In this document: piece after piece, positions 54,264-63,491 of the stretch
Layout: every line of letters begins with the position of its first letter
Position numbering within the stretch: the stretch's first letter is position 1
DNA from: Gammaproteobacteria bacterium
GTDB taxonomy: Bacteria; Pseudomonadota; Gammaproteobacteria; Steroidobacterales; Steroidobacteraceae
Direction of reading: 5' to 3'
Length of the DNA stretch: 64,000 nucleotides
Assembly: GCA_003164785.1 (NCBI GenBank)
Contig: PLUE01000069.1
Location: 495,755 to 559,754, forward strand
Notes under the pieces: generated by a model
What the model was told of the DNA's origin: nothing
Database searches by the model: none
What the model saw: the letters and a program-made list of their open reading frames with translations, nothing else
Position numbers and translations under genes: made by a program

Positions 54264-57200
54264 GCCCCTCGATCCGTTTCATCAGTGCCGGCGCCGGGAG
54301 CGGAAAAACCTATCGGCTTACAGAGCTCTTGCATGAGATGCTCTCAGCCGGGAAGGTAAACGCCGCGGGCGTAATTGCGACAAGCTTCACCAAGAAGGCC
54401 GCGGCAGAACTGCGCGAACGAGTACGCAGCCATCTTTCGAATAAAGGACAGCACGCCTTGGCGACCGCCATCGGGCAGGCACAGATCGGCACGGTCAACA
54501 GCGTGTGCGGCGCTCTGCTTGCCCGGTTTACTTTCGAGGCGGGTCTGCCGCCCGAGCAGCGCGTCCTGGATGAAGATCGCGCGCAGCAGGTCTTGAAAGA
54601 AGCAATCGACCTCGTTACCGAAGGTCAGTCACTCGCCGACTTTCTTGCAGCGGCGCGCCGACTCGGACTCGGCGAAAGCGTTCGGCAGCAGGCAATCCCG
54701 TGGCAGAAGGCGTTCAGGGAGATTGTGGACTCGGCCCGGGCGAATGGCATAGACCCTGAAGTACTACGGACATTGGGGTCCGAGAATGCCGATCGCCTGC
54801 TGGCCTATTTCCCCCGAGTGTCGGCGACGGACCTGGACGTCTCCCTGCGTCAGTCGATTGAAACGGCCCTGCCGGCGATTAAGAACACGCTCTCGGGTCC
54901 GAAGCCTAAACAGAACACCACCAATTATGCCGAGCTCCTCGAGGGTGTTCTGGGCGACCTAAATTCGGGCGAGCTCGTCTGGTCGCAGTGGCCCAAGCTC
55001 GCAAAAGAAAGTCCCGAGAAGGGGTTGCTGACTGTCGCTCAACCCATTGCAGATGCTGCTGCCCTGCACGCGGCTCATCCCCGACTTCACGCGGACGTAC
55101 GATTGTACCTGCAGCGGCTCTTCAGCCTCGCCGCCGACTCGCTTGCCGCCTACGCCGCGCGCAAGCGCCAGCTCGGCGCCATGGATTTTGCCGATCAGGA
55201 ACGCACGCTGCTCGACATATTGGATGACCCCCAGGTGCGCGAAGCCCTTCGGGATGAACTTGATCTGTTGATGGTCGATGAATTCCAAGATACGAGTCCG
55301 ATCCAGCTCGCCCTGTTCCTGAAGCTCGCGCATCTCGCAAAGCACGTGGTGTGGGTGGGTGATATCAAGCAGGCGATCTACGGGTTCCGCGGTGGCGACA
55401 CCGCCTTGATGCAAGCAGTGGTGAAGTCCCTGCCCGGTCTCGGCGGCAGCAAGGAGACGTTGCCACACTCGTACCGCTCGCGCCCGACCCTCGTTAACTG
55501 GGTGAATGATCTATTTGGCACGGCGTTCACCGGTCTAGTTCCGCAGGACATCCGCCTCAGCCCTATCCGCACCGAAATTACAGCGACACCCGCCGTGGAA
55601 GACTGGTTGCTGGACGGGGCCGCGCCCGACCAACACCAGAGCATCGCAAGTGGTATCGCGAGCCTCGTGAATGAGGGGTTCCAGGTCGTGGATCGAAAAA
55701 CCAATCAGCCTCGTGCCATTCGGCTCGGAGACATTGCCGTCCTGGCGCGGTCCAATAGCACGGTGAAGGAGATTGCGGCGACGCTGAGCGAGCGGCAGAT
55801 ACCGTCCGCGACTGCGCAGCCCGGACTGCTGTCCCAGCCGGAGATCGTATTGGCTTTGGCGTGCTTGCGACGTTTGAATGACGAGAGCGATACCATCGCT
55901 ACGGCCGAAATTGTGTCTCTCGGCGAGTGTGAGGATCCGGACGTCTGGCTCAGCGATCGACTCGAGTGGATCAACAAAAAGGGGGAGGCTTCGGCCTGGC
56001 GGGACGCCGGCGCAGGTCCTAGAGCACCGATTTTCGCGGCCCTTCAGGCGCTGCGCGCTGAACGCCCGGTTCTCTCACCGCGGGAGGCGGTGGAGCTCGT
56101 GTTCGCGCGCTGTCGGCTCACCCGCCAGGTCCTGCAATGGCAAACCTCTGTAGAGCGCGGCCGGCGGCGGCTGGCGAATCTCGATCGGCTCCTGGGGTAT
56201 GCCGACGAGTACGAAGAGGATTGTCGCACCAACCGCGAGGCGGCGACGCTCTCCGGGTTCCTGCTATGGATGCAAGAGCTCGAGCAAGCAAAACTCGACC
56301 ACCTGCCTCAAGGTCGCGACAATGCCGTGCAAATCATGACGCACCACGGCGCCAAGGGCCTCGAGTGGCCGGTCGTGATCCTAGTGGATCTCTCGGGAAA
56401 AGTGCTCGACTCAATCTGGGACAGCGTTCGTGCCGAGTCGCGAACCGCCTTGAATGCCGAAGATCCTCTTCGGGACCGATTTCTGCGCTACTGGCCGTGG
56501 CCCTACGGCCAACAAGCGAAGGTACCGGTCGCCGATGACGTGGAGACCTCGTTGGCTGGACAGATCATCCGGAGGGCGGCAATCGAAGAACACAAGCGAC
56601 TGTTGTACGTGAGTTTTACGCGCGCCCGAGACCTCATTGTCATCGCTCGCCCGAAAAAGGCCCTCAACGGGGAGTGGATGGCCACAATCGGGCTCGCTCA
56701 GCGCATCCCTTTTGGTGACGCGCAATCCATCGTATTGAGTGACGGCACTCAGGTGCCGTTCCGAGGCCGCGCACTCAGTCCAATGACCGCAAACCTGCCG
56801 GACGTCGTCACCCAAGGCAACGTATCCTGGTTTGCAGGGGCGACATCGACTAGCCCGCGGCTCCCTCTGGTCGTGAGTCCCTCCGCTGCGGGCGAAACCC
56901 CCGCCTTTGCTGCCGAAGTCGTCGAACTTGGATCGCGCATCGATACGAGCAAGGTCAAGGATCGTTCAATATTCGGCGAGGCGGTTCATGCTTGCATCGC
57001 AGCGGACCTCGTGTCGTCCGAAACGGGGCTCAACGAGTCGGCGGTGCGAAGCATACTCGAGCGCTTTGGCGTTGCGGATATGGTCTCCTCTACACAAGTC
57101 GTCAATCAACTCAAGGCAATCCGAGTGTGGTTGAAGGCTCGATGGCCCGGGGCCACGCCCTGGGTCGAGCTACCGGTATCGCAGGCGCTACCGAACGGCC

Positions 57201-57493
57201 AGCGGCTGTCCGGGCGAATTGACCTACTCTTGCGCACGGTCGATGGGTGGGTACTGTTGGATCACAAGTCGACTTCCCAGAGTTGCCAGCAGGCTGCGGA
57301 AATGGCAGCTCAACACGGTGGACAGTTGGCGGCATACCGAGAGGCCATCGAGGCGGTTACTCACCTTGCCGTGCAGGAGACTTGGCTGGTCCTGCCGGTC
57401 GCCGGCGCTGCCATTCGTGTCTGTGATGAGAGTGCAACGTATCCTCGCCAACTGTCGACTGGTGTAGCGACCACGCAGGGACTCAGCCCATGA
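54260..57493 (+). CDS. AddA-like UvrD helicase with RecB-type nuclease
   Basis: This 1077-aa SF1 helicase has motifs GAGSGKTYRL (about 8-17), QIGTVNSVC, LLMVDEFQDTSPIQL, WVGDIKQAIYGFRGGD, SYRSRPTLVNW, IMTHHGAKGLEWPVVILVDL and LLYVSFTRARDL. The C-terminal nuclease keeps GEAVHACI, RIDLLLRTVDGWVLLDHKST and QLAAYREAI. All catalytic residues look intact. ATG 54260 overlaps the stop of the AddB-like gene, and the 3' end overlaps the exonuclease gene, so the three proteins are made in step. The chromosome presumably has its own RecBCD or AddAB, so this is a specialised copy. Confidence 0.88.
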   Translation: MSPSIRFISAGAGSGKTYRLTELLHEMLSAGKVNAAGVIATSFTKKAAAELRERVRSHLSNKGQHALATAIGQAQIGTVNSVCGALLARFTFEAGLPPEQRVLDEDRAQQVLKEAIDLVTEGQSLADFLAAARRLGLGESVRQQAIPWQKAFREIVDSARANGIDPEVLRTLGSENADRLLAYFPRVSATDLDVSLRQSIETALPAIKNTLSGPKPKQNTTNYAELLEGVLGDLNSGELVWSQWPKLAKESPEKGLLTVAQPIADAAALHAAHPRLHADVRLYLQRLFSLAADSLAAYAARKRQLGAMDFADQERTLLDILDDPQVREALRDELDLLMVDEFQDTSPIQLALFLKLAHLAKHVVWVGDIKQAIYGFRGGDTALMQAVVKSLPGLGGSKETLPHSYRSRPTLVNWVNDLFGTAFTGLVPQDIRLSPIRTEITATPAVEDWLLDGAAPDQHQSIASGIASLVNEGFQVVDRKTNQPRAIRLGDIAVLARSNSTVKEIAATLSERQIPSATAQPGLLSQPEIVLALACLRRLNDESDTIATAEIVSLGECEDPDVWLSDRLEWINKKGEASAWRDAGAGPRAPIFAALQALRAERPVLSPREAVELVFARCRLTRQVLQWQTSVERGRRRLANLDRLLGYADEYEEDCRTNREAATLSGFLLWMQELEQAKLDHLPQGRDNAVQIMTHHGAKGLEWPVVILVDLSGKVLDSIWDSVRAESRTALNAEDPLRDRFLRYWPWPYGQQAKVPVADDVETSLAGQIIRRAAIEEHKRLLYVSFTRARDLIVIARPKKALNGEWMATIGLAQRIPFGDAQSIVLSDGTQVPFRGRALSPMTANLPDVVTQGNVSWFAGATSTSPRLPLVVSPSAAGETPAFAAEVVELGSRIDTSKVKDRSIFGEAVHACIAADLVSSETGLNESAVRSILERFGVADMVSSTQVVNQLKAIRVWLKARWPGATPWVELPVSQALPNGQRLSGRIDLLLRTVDGWVLLDHKSTSQSCQQAAEMAAQHGGQLAAYREAIEAVTHLAVQETWLVLPVAGAAIRVCDESATYPRQLSTGVATTQGLSP

Positions 57494-58401
57494 CGATTTC
57501 CGTCGATGAGGCGGTCGCCTGTCTCGCGCAGCACCCGGATTATCGCATTCTTCAGCGGCTTGATCCGGAAGCGGTCGGGGGTCCTCCGTTGATCGAAGGA
57601 ACGGTGCGTCGTGCGGCGGTCATCGATACCGAGACAACGGGAATGGATTCAAAGGTGGATCGGATTATTGAGATAGGCATCGTCGTATTCGAATATGCCG
57701 CCGAGACCGGCGCGGTCGGGCCCGTTGTCGGACACTTGAGTGCGCTCGAGGATCCCGGAACACCGATCCCCCCGGAGTCGATGGCCATCCACCACATCAC
57801 TGACGCGATGGTCAGAGGAACGCGCTTCGATGAGACGGTGGTGGCGCAATTGCTCGACGGTGTTGGCCTCGTGATCGCGCATAACGCAAAATTCGACCGA
57901 CCCTTTCTGGAGGAGAGGTTCCCACTCTTTACCAAAATCCCTTGGGCGTGTTCAATCCGGGACTTGAAATGGCGCGACTGGGGCTATTCGAGTGCATCGC
58001 TTGAGTTTCTTGCATACCGGTCGGGCTTTTTCTACGAAGGGCACCGGGCGGAAATCGACTGTCGCGCGCTACTCGCGGTCTTGGCGAGGCCGCATGACAA
58101 CAACTCGGGGGAGACGCCGCTCAGGGCGCTCCTCGACCATGCGCGCGAAAAGACCTTCAAGCTATTTGCCGTGAATTCACCGTTTGAGACCAAGGACCTG
58201 CTAAAGGCGCGCGGCTATCGATGGGAGCCGGACGGGAAAGTCTGGAGCCTCGAGTTGGAGGCCATCAATTTGGATGCTGAGCGGGCCTTCTTGAAAGAGA
58301 ACATCTATGGCGGTACCGAGGCGGAGATTCAGTTGGAGACACTGGATGCATGGGTCCGGTATTCGGAGCGGAGTGGAAAGCGCGAGCGAATATGGGTTTG
58401 A
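57490..58401 (+). CDS. DnaQ-like DEDDh 3'-5' exonuclease
   Basis: This 303-aa protein has Exo I AAVIDTETTGMD (about residues 39-50), Exo II IAHNAKFDRPFLEE (about 131-144) and Exo III GHRAEIDCRALLAV with the catalytic His and Asp (about 183-196). The C-terminal 90 residues (about 212-303) include KAFELLKARGYRW-like beta strands that could bind a partner or nucleic acid. It is coupled to the helicase gene by ATGA. Adding a proofreading-type exonuclease to an AddAB-like pair is unusual and defines this operon. Confidence 0.88.
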   Translation: MTISVDEAVACLAQHPDYRILQRLDPEAVGGPPLIEGTVRRAAVIDTETTGMDSKVDRIIEIGIVVFEYAAETGAVGPVVGHLSALEDPGTPIPPESMAIHHITDAMVRGTRFDETVVAQLLDGVGLVIAHNAKFDRPFLEERFPLFTKIPWACSIRDLKWRDWGYSSASLEFLAYRSGFFYEGHRAEIDCRALLAVLARPHDNNSGETPLRALLDHAREKTFKLFAVNSPFETKDLLKARGYRWEPDGKVWSLELEAINLDAERAFLKENIYGGTEAEIQLETLDAWVRYSERSGKRERIWV

Positions 58402-58462
58402 TTGTCGTGAGCGTCAGGTACTTAGAAGGCGCTGCGTTGATCCGCGAGGTATGGAGATCCAA

Positions 58463-58933
58463 ATGGTAATGAGACCTGAGGCGCACGACAACGGTTGGCA
58501 TCGCGCCGTCGGCGTGCCGAAAAAAAATCTCTTGCAGGAGGCAGCGTATCCCATAGTCAACACCACGGAACCTTTTGTAGTTGTTGAAATCGGCGCCGAA
58601 GGCGGGGGCATCAAGGTCCTATCGCGATCGAGTGATGATGGATGCCTCGAATACAGTGTTACCATGCGAGACCAAACTCTAACGTTTCTTGCGGAGGATG
58701 AGGGAGGGGCCGTAATTCGACGTAGTACCGACTGGATGGGCAGTTGGAATGACGCCGTCGCTGTGTTGGACCGTTGGCCTTGGCCGATGCTCCATCCCTT
58801 GCGTATTCACCCTGAGTTCCGGTATCGAGTCCTCGTTGCGGTCGAGGGCTACAGGGATCGATGCGGGCGAGCGGCCACTGGGTCAGCCGTGAGTCGGTGG
58901 AGAAAGGCCGCAGTTCTGACACCCTTATCGTGA
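58463..58933 (+). CDS. Hypothetical protein after the exonuclease gene
   Basis: This protein of about 156 aa has no recognised domain. Its central part alternates short strands (FVVVEIGAEGGGIKVLS, LEYSVTMRDQTLTFLAED), suggesting a small beta-rich fold. ATG 58463 has GGAG six bases upstream; ATG 58451 is also possible. It lies 61 bases after the exonuclease gene and may be the last gene of the AddB-AddA-DnaQ operon. Confidence 0.55.
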   Translation: MVMRPEAHDNGWHRAVGVPKKNLLQEAAYPIVNTTEPFVVVEIGAEGGGIKVLSRSSDDGCLEYSVTMRDQTLTFLAEDEGGAVIRRSTDWMGSWNDAVAVLDRWPWPMLHPLRIHPEFRYRVLVAVEGYRDRCGRAATGSAVSRWRKAAVLTPLS

Positions 58934-59043
58934 CAAGTAAATTATCAGACCGAAGCGCAGTGTACAAGTTGTCGCATAACGAGCCTTTCGAAGAATCGGC
59001 GCGGCTCGCGCGGCGGCCTCGTGCGCTCGGATTTGGTGTGGCA

Positions 59044-59955
59044 TTAGATCACCGTGGAGAAGCCGAGCCGACGCGGATCGAAGCGTAGCCGCGAACACCG
59101 CGTATCCCACCAGTGCGGACTCCTGCCTGTCAGGCAAACGACGTTTCGGTCAGTCGCCGTGGCTTGTGATGTCTCTACATAAAGTTCTGGGCGGTGCAGG
59201 GTCACCAGCCGATCGGCAGGAACGCGAAGGTGATCGCCGAAGTTGATAGAGTTGGCAACGGCCTCACCGTCGACTAGGGACGCCGTCTTGATTCCCATTA
59301 CGACCGGGGGACCGCGATGGCTCTTGGCAAACCTTTGCGCTTCGTGTAGATCCTCGGGCGACAATTGCGTGGGTGGCCACCGCTCCGCGGGGAACCCCAC
59401 CATTGCACTGACAGTGGCCGTGTTTTGATGCGGGATCGGTGCTGCACTCTGCCCGTCGATGATGAGCGCGGCACACCCTGCTCGGTGATTGGTCGCAATC
59501 GACGTGGCGAAATGAAGAACGTCCGGCAGATAGGCGATCGCAGAATCAAGTAGGATTACTGCAGGCCCTTTGTGGGTCTCACGAGAATAGCCGTCGGACA
59601 ACGAATCATCTTGAAAGGCGTACGTCACGTCGGCCTTGATTACCCCTTTCTTGGCCAGGTAGACACTCGGCTGATGCCGACTATAGAACACCACGTTTTG
59701 CTCATACCGGTTGCATAGCCGAGCCGCAAGATCCAAGAGTAAAAGGGTCTTGCCGGTGCACGGCGGCCCGACAATACAAATGAACTCATGGGGTCTAATA
59801 CCACCAAGCGCATAATCGAGCCCAGCCAATCCGCTGAATAGGCCTTTGGGTTGACCTTCCTGGCTAACCGAATTCAGCGTCATTGCCTGCGCGCATGCGC
59901 TTGCGGGGATCATTGGCAATGCCAACGCGCCTTTTATCAATGTTCTTCTCTTCAT
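59044..59955 (-). CDS. DnaB/KaiC-like P-loop ATPase with a Tat-like signal
   Basis: This 303-aa protein has a RecA/DnaB-type core: Walker A VGPPCTGKTLLLLD (about residues 63-76) and Walker B-like VILLDSAIAYL (about 132-142). Unexpectedly, the N-terminus carries RRTLIK, a hydrophobic stretch and an ASACAQA end, which is a good Tat signal. The start is well supported, with GGAGGT seven bases before the ATG. No internal start has a ribosome site. It follows the AAA+ gene on the same strand by 43 bases. Either it acts outside the cytoplasm or the N-terminus is a membrane anchor; both would be odd for this fold. Confidence 0.7.
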   Translation of the reverse strand: MKRRTLIKGALALPMIPASACAQAMTLNSVSQEGQPKGLFSGLAGLDYALGGIRPHEFICIVGPPCTGKTLLLLDLAARLCNRYEQNVVFYSRHQPSVYLAKKGVIKADVTYAFQDDSLSDGYSRETHKGPAVILLDSAIAYLPDVLHFATSIATNHRAGCAALIIDGQSAAPIPHQNTATVSAMVGFPAERWPPTQLSPEDLHEAQRFAKSHRGPPVVMGIKTASLVDGEAVANSINFGDHLRVPADRLVTLHRPELYVETSQATATDRNVVCLTGRSPHWWDTRCSRLRFDPRRLGFSTVI

Positions 59956-59998
59956 CTGTGTACCTCCATCGTCGATTTCGTCGGGGGCCCAGGGAATC

Positions 59999-61162
59999 CT
60001 AGTTAAATCCGATCGCTACCCGCTGAGATCGCCGCGCGACCCCGAAGCGCGCGCCCGCCGGTCGCGTACGTTGTGGCCCGGCATTGCGATGCGCCGCATA
60101 CACCTCGGCGACGGATAGGGACTTACGAGCCGACACATTCAGGTGTGCCAGCGCCCCCGCATGCCGCTCCGGCGTGTCGCGACAGAGCCTAGCTAACAAT
60201 TCCATGGCATCGGCCACCTGTAATTCTTCTAAATACAGGTGCGCGAAGCATCGGCCAGGTCGCACCAACGCTTCGTCGATGTCATGGATATTCGGAAGAT
60301 TTGTCGAAAAAATGATTTTCTTGCCGTGGGCGGAGGCTATTCCGTCGGCGATGTTCAAGAACCGGTGAAGTGTTTGATTGCCACCGGAACGGGGCTTCAG
60401 CAAATGGTCGGCATCCTCGACCACAAACGCCCGGTGGGAATCCGTTATGAACTCGAGGAAGACTTCGTCGCTTTCCAGGACTGCGCTGTCCCCGGTGTAC
60501 AGGACGTCGGCCGCATCGCCGACGCGTGTTGAGATCGCAGCCAGGATGGCGCGTATCAAGCGCGTCTTTCCGGTGCCCGGTGAGCCTTGCAGAACCAATA
60601 CCGTCTCGGGTGCTTCAAGATATTGGTCGATGAAGGTATTGACTTCGCCGAGCAGGGGATACGCCTGATTGAGCAGCTCGCCGCTTGCGCGCTCCTCGGT
60701 ACTCGCGCGGGCAATATGACCTTTGCCGTCCAGGAAACGCCAGTTGAGCGAGAAACTGATATCTCGGAACTCGAGATGCCGGAATTCGGCTAGGATCCCT
60801 TCGATCGTCGCTTCTCCCCGTTCGACGGTGTCGGTCCAGAGCTGAATGCTGAGCGAGCATTTGTCGGGGGCGCCCGTGGCTTCGATGATGCCGTAGAGGT
60901 GCGTTGCTCGGACGGTGAGCGTGTGCGAATTCACCCGAAGCGACGCCCAATCCGGTCGCAACGCCAAGCGGTCGATCAGTAACGGCGGATCCATGCGCAA
61001 GGTCATCTGCCCGAGTCGGAACACGCGAAATGTGGGATCGCCGGTGGCAACAGCATTGGCCAAGAGATTATTGAGCATCGCACGCTCGTAGCTGTGTTCA
61101 GTCAATTGCACATGCGTGCTCAAGTTGAGACCAGCCGTCGGCGGGAAGCGCGGGGTATCCAT
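59999..61162 (-). CDS. AAA+ ATPase
   Basis: This 387-aa protein has a unique N-terminal domain (about 1-180) and a C-terminal AAA+ module with Walker A LQGSPGTGKTRLI (about 196-208), Walker B FVVEDADHLL, sensor I IIFSTNLPNI and an arginine-finger segment ALVRPGRCFAHLYL. The layout resembles Bcs1-type or Cdc48-like remodellers. It is transcribed away from the second WYL gene and towards the P-loop ATPase gene (43-base gap), so the two ATPases form one unit. Its promoter must lie near the long palindrome at 61205-61249. Confidence 0.85.
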   Translation of the reverse strand: MDTPRFPPTAGLNLSTHVQLTEHSYERAMLNNLLANAVATGDPTFRVFRLGQMTLRMDPPLLIDRLALRPDWASLRVNSHTLTVRATHLYGIIEATGAPDKCSLSIQLWTDTVERGEATIEGILAEFRHLEFRDISFSLNWRFLDGKGHIARASTEERASGELLNQAYPLLGEVNTFIDQYLEAPETVLVLQGSPGTGKTRLIRAILAAISTRVGDAADVLYTGDSAVLESDEVFLEFITDSHRAFVVEDADHLLKPRSGGNQTLHRFLNIADGIASAHGKKIIFSTNLPNIHDIDEALVRPGRCFAHLYLEELQVADAMELLARLCRDTPERHAGALAHLNVSARKSLSVAEVYAAHRNAGPQRTRPAGARFGVARRSQRVAIGFN

Positions 61163-61204
61163 TTCGGGGAGCTCCAGTTACCGGGTTTGTTCGGGAGCCG
61201 CCAC

Positions 61205-61249
61205 AATAAGAGCCCACCGCGACATATCATGTCGCGGTGGGCTCTTATT
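61205..61249. promoter_or_regulatory. 45-bp perfect palindrome, probable operator (contains WYL site 2)
   Basis: Two 21-base arms are exact reverse complements around the centre ATC. They start with AATAAGAGCCCACCGCGACA. The element lies between the divergent AAA+ and WYL genes, so it is not a terminator for either. It contains CATATCATGTCGCGG (61223-61237) and runs into TATTCTTC (61246-61253), the same bipartite motif as site 1 near 51.5 kb. A symmetric operator for a WYL dimer is the simplest explanation; a cruciform or RNA hairpin is possible. Confidence 0.7.
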
Positions 61250-61275
61250 CTTCGCCAATGAACCGGAACAGACCG

Positions 61276-62292
61276 ATGTCGGACACCCTGCTACGCCAAT
61301 GGGAGCTCCTGCGCTCCATCCCGCGCGCCCCGCGGAAGATCGACGTCGCCAGCCTGGTAGTTAAACTCCAAGCCGCGGGGTATAAAACAACCAAGCGCAG
61401 CATCCAGCGCGACTTGAATCTTTTGTCGAGTGTTTTTCCGTTGATCTGTGACGACCGGTCGCAGACCTATGGCTGGTCATGGAGCGCCGATGCACCCACG
61501 TTCGACCTCCCGGCCATGGACGGACCTGCGGCTTTGACGCTCCGGCTGATCGAGCAATTCATTCCGACCCTGTTGCCGCCCACGATCCGGCACCACTTGG
61601 CGCCTCAGTTCGAGCGGGCGCGGGCGGTTCTCAGTGCCAATCCTGATAACGCCCTCCGGCAATGGGCCGAATGTGTCCGAGTCGTTCCGCGCGAAATGCC
61701 GTTACTCGCGCCCAAGTTCAACAACGAGGCCGTCCGGGTGGTCTACGACGCCCTATTGGCCGGACGCCGCTTTGCTGCCGACTACCGGTCTCGCGCCAAC
61801 GATACCGATGAAGTGAAAACCTACGAAGTGAATCCCTTGGGTCTCGTGGTCCGAGGGAATTTACTGTACCTCGTCTGTACGCTATGGGACTATACGGACA
61901 TCCGGCAACTTGCCCTGCACCGCGTGCTGACCGCGAACCCTACCGACAAGCCCGTGACCCGGCTGGAGGGATTCAATCTCGATGAATACATCCAGAGTGG
62001 CGAATTCCAATACCCGGTCGGACCGCCGATCCAGCTGAAGGCGAAGTTTTCGCGAGGCGTGGCGGCGCACCTCGTCGAGACACCCTTGAGCGACGACCAG
62101 ATCATCGAGAGCGTCGATGGCGATTACGTTTGCGTCACCGCCACGGTTCGCGATACCGCCCAACTCGAATGGTGGCTGCTCGGCTTCGGATCCGGCGTGC
62201 TCGTCCTGGAACCTCCCGCGCTCGCCGTTCGGATTGCTGAAGCGACGCAATCATTCGTACCTGTCAACCGGGAGAAATCCAAAGAGCCATGA
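61276..62292 (+). CDS. WYL-domain transcriptional regulator, copy 2
   Basis: This 338-aa paralogue of the regulator at 50526-51539 begins MSDTLLRQWELLRSIP and has the winged helix TTKRSIQRDLNLLSS. The WYL domain includes FAADYRSRAND and VNPLGLVVRGNLLYLVCTLW. ATG 61276 is chosen because it aligns with the start of copy 1 and has GGAAC upstream; starts at 61237 and 61258 fall in or beside the palindrome. Its stop overlaps the PD-(D/E)XK gene as ATGA. It probably represses its own operon through the element at 61205-61249. Confidence 0.88.
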   Translation: MSDTLLRQWELLRSIPRAPRKIDVASLVVKLQAAGYKTTKRSIQRDLNLLSSVFPLICDDRSQTYGWSWSADAPTFDLPAMDGPAALTLRLIEQFIPTLLPPTIRHHLAPQFERARAVLSANPDNALRQWAECVRVVPREMPLLAPKFNNEAVRVVYDALLAGRRFAADYRSRANDTDEVKTYEVNPLGLVVRGNLLYLVCTLWDYTDIRQLALHRVLTANPTDKPVTRLEGFNLDEYIQSGEFQYPVGPPIQLKAKFSRGVAAHLVETPLSDDQIIESVDGDYVCVTATVRDTAQLEWWLLGFGSGVLVLEPPALAVRIAEATQSFVPVNREKSKEP

Positions 62293-63383
62293 CTATTGAC
62301 ACCACCAGCGCCAAAGGAAGCGACACATCTACCTTGCTCGGTCACTTGGCGACAAGATTACAGGCGCACCCAGAGAATCTCGCCACGGAGGCGCTTGCCT
62401 ATATTCTCAATCGATCGGTAAACGCGTCCAAAGGCCTGCATTCTTTGCTCAGTCGCTGTGGCGCCAATTTACCGCTCCCATCGGCGTATACCACCCAGGT
62501 TACCGACGAAGACGGCGCAATTCCCGATCTAGTGGCATCCGACGCGCTCGGCCATATTGTCTGCATCGTGGAGGCGAAATTCTGGGCGCGGCTGACCGAT
62601 CACCAGCCAGTAACCTATATACAGCGCCTTCCGGTGGATCGCGCCGCGACGCTGCTTTTCGTCGTGCCTAGCATGCGGCTGACATTTCTGTGGGGAGAGA
62701 TCCTCGGACGGTGCCGAGTTGCGGGTATCCCAATCGGTGATGAAGTAGCCCCATCGCCGGAAGTGAAGACTTGCCGTGTCGAGGGTCAACACACACTCAT
62801 CTGTGCGAGCTGGCGCGAGGTGTTGGCCGCAGTTTCCTCATCGATGTTCTCCGGTGATCCGGTCCTTGGCGACTTAGCTCAACTGAAAGGCTTCACCGCC
62901 AGAATGGACGTCGAAGCCTTTATCCCTCTCCACTCCGAGGAACTCACTTCCAACATTCCGGACCGGGTAATTCAGTGTTGCCAGCTTGTTGACGATATTG
63001 CGGGAGCCGTGGTTAGCGCAGGACTGGCCACCAATGTCGGCAAGCGCAGCAGCTCTACGGCGGCAGCGTATTATCAACCCATCGCAATCAAGGGGCATGC
63101 TGCTTACGTGCAGATGAATTGCAGAATGTGGCCGAAATATCGGGCGACACCAATTTGGCTTTCAATTCAAGAAACCATTGCTCGCGAGACCCCACGAGCT
63201 GCCAGCCAGTTGCCGCGATACGTCGCCGTATTGCTCGGCGGCTTACAACCGAGGGCGTTCAACGACGGCGGAACGATACTGATTCCAATTGAATTACTGT
63301 GTGGTGCGGAGCGCCACGTTGTCATCGATTCTGCAGTAAAGCAGATCGGAGAAGTGGCCACTTTACTCGAAGAACTCGTGTAA
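62289..63383 (+). CDS. PD-(D/E)XK nuclease-family protein
   Basis: This 364-aa protein has an N-terminal restriction-type fold with PD at residues 79-80 (IPDLV) and EAK at 95-97 (CIVEAKFWA), the classic PD...ExK signature. It is followed by DHQPVTYIQRLP, with a conserved Gln-x3-Tyr-like arrangement. The C-terminal half (about 190-364) is unassigned and may bind DNA or a partner. It is translationally coupled to the second WYL regulator. Proteins of this kind often act as effectors of WYL-controlled defence operons. Confidence 0.8.
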   Translation: MTIDTTSAKGSDTSTLLGHLATRLQAHPENLATEALAYILNRSVNASKGLHSLLSRCGANLPLPSAYTTQVTDEDGAIPDLVASDALGHIVCIVEAKFWARLTDHQPVTYIQRLPVDRAATLLFVVPSMRLTFLWGEILGRCRVAGIPIGDEVAPSPEVKTCRVEGQHTLICASWREVLAAVSSSMFSGDPVLGDLAQLKGFTARMDVEAFIPLHSEELTSNIPDRVIQCCQLVDDIAGAVVSAGLATNVGKRSSSTAAAYYQPIAIKGHAAYVQMNCRMWPKYRATPIWLSIQETIARETPRAASQLPRYVAVLLGGLQPRAFNDGGTILIPIELLCGAERHVVIDSAVKQIGEVATLLEELV

Positions 63384-63491
63384 TGCCTGTTGGAGTGCCC
63401 GATTCGGGGTGACCGGACGACAACGAGAATACGGTACGTGCCCCTGCCAATCCAAAATTCGCACGCCCGGCTTCTCGATCTTTTACATCTG

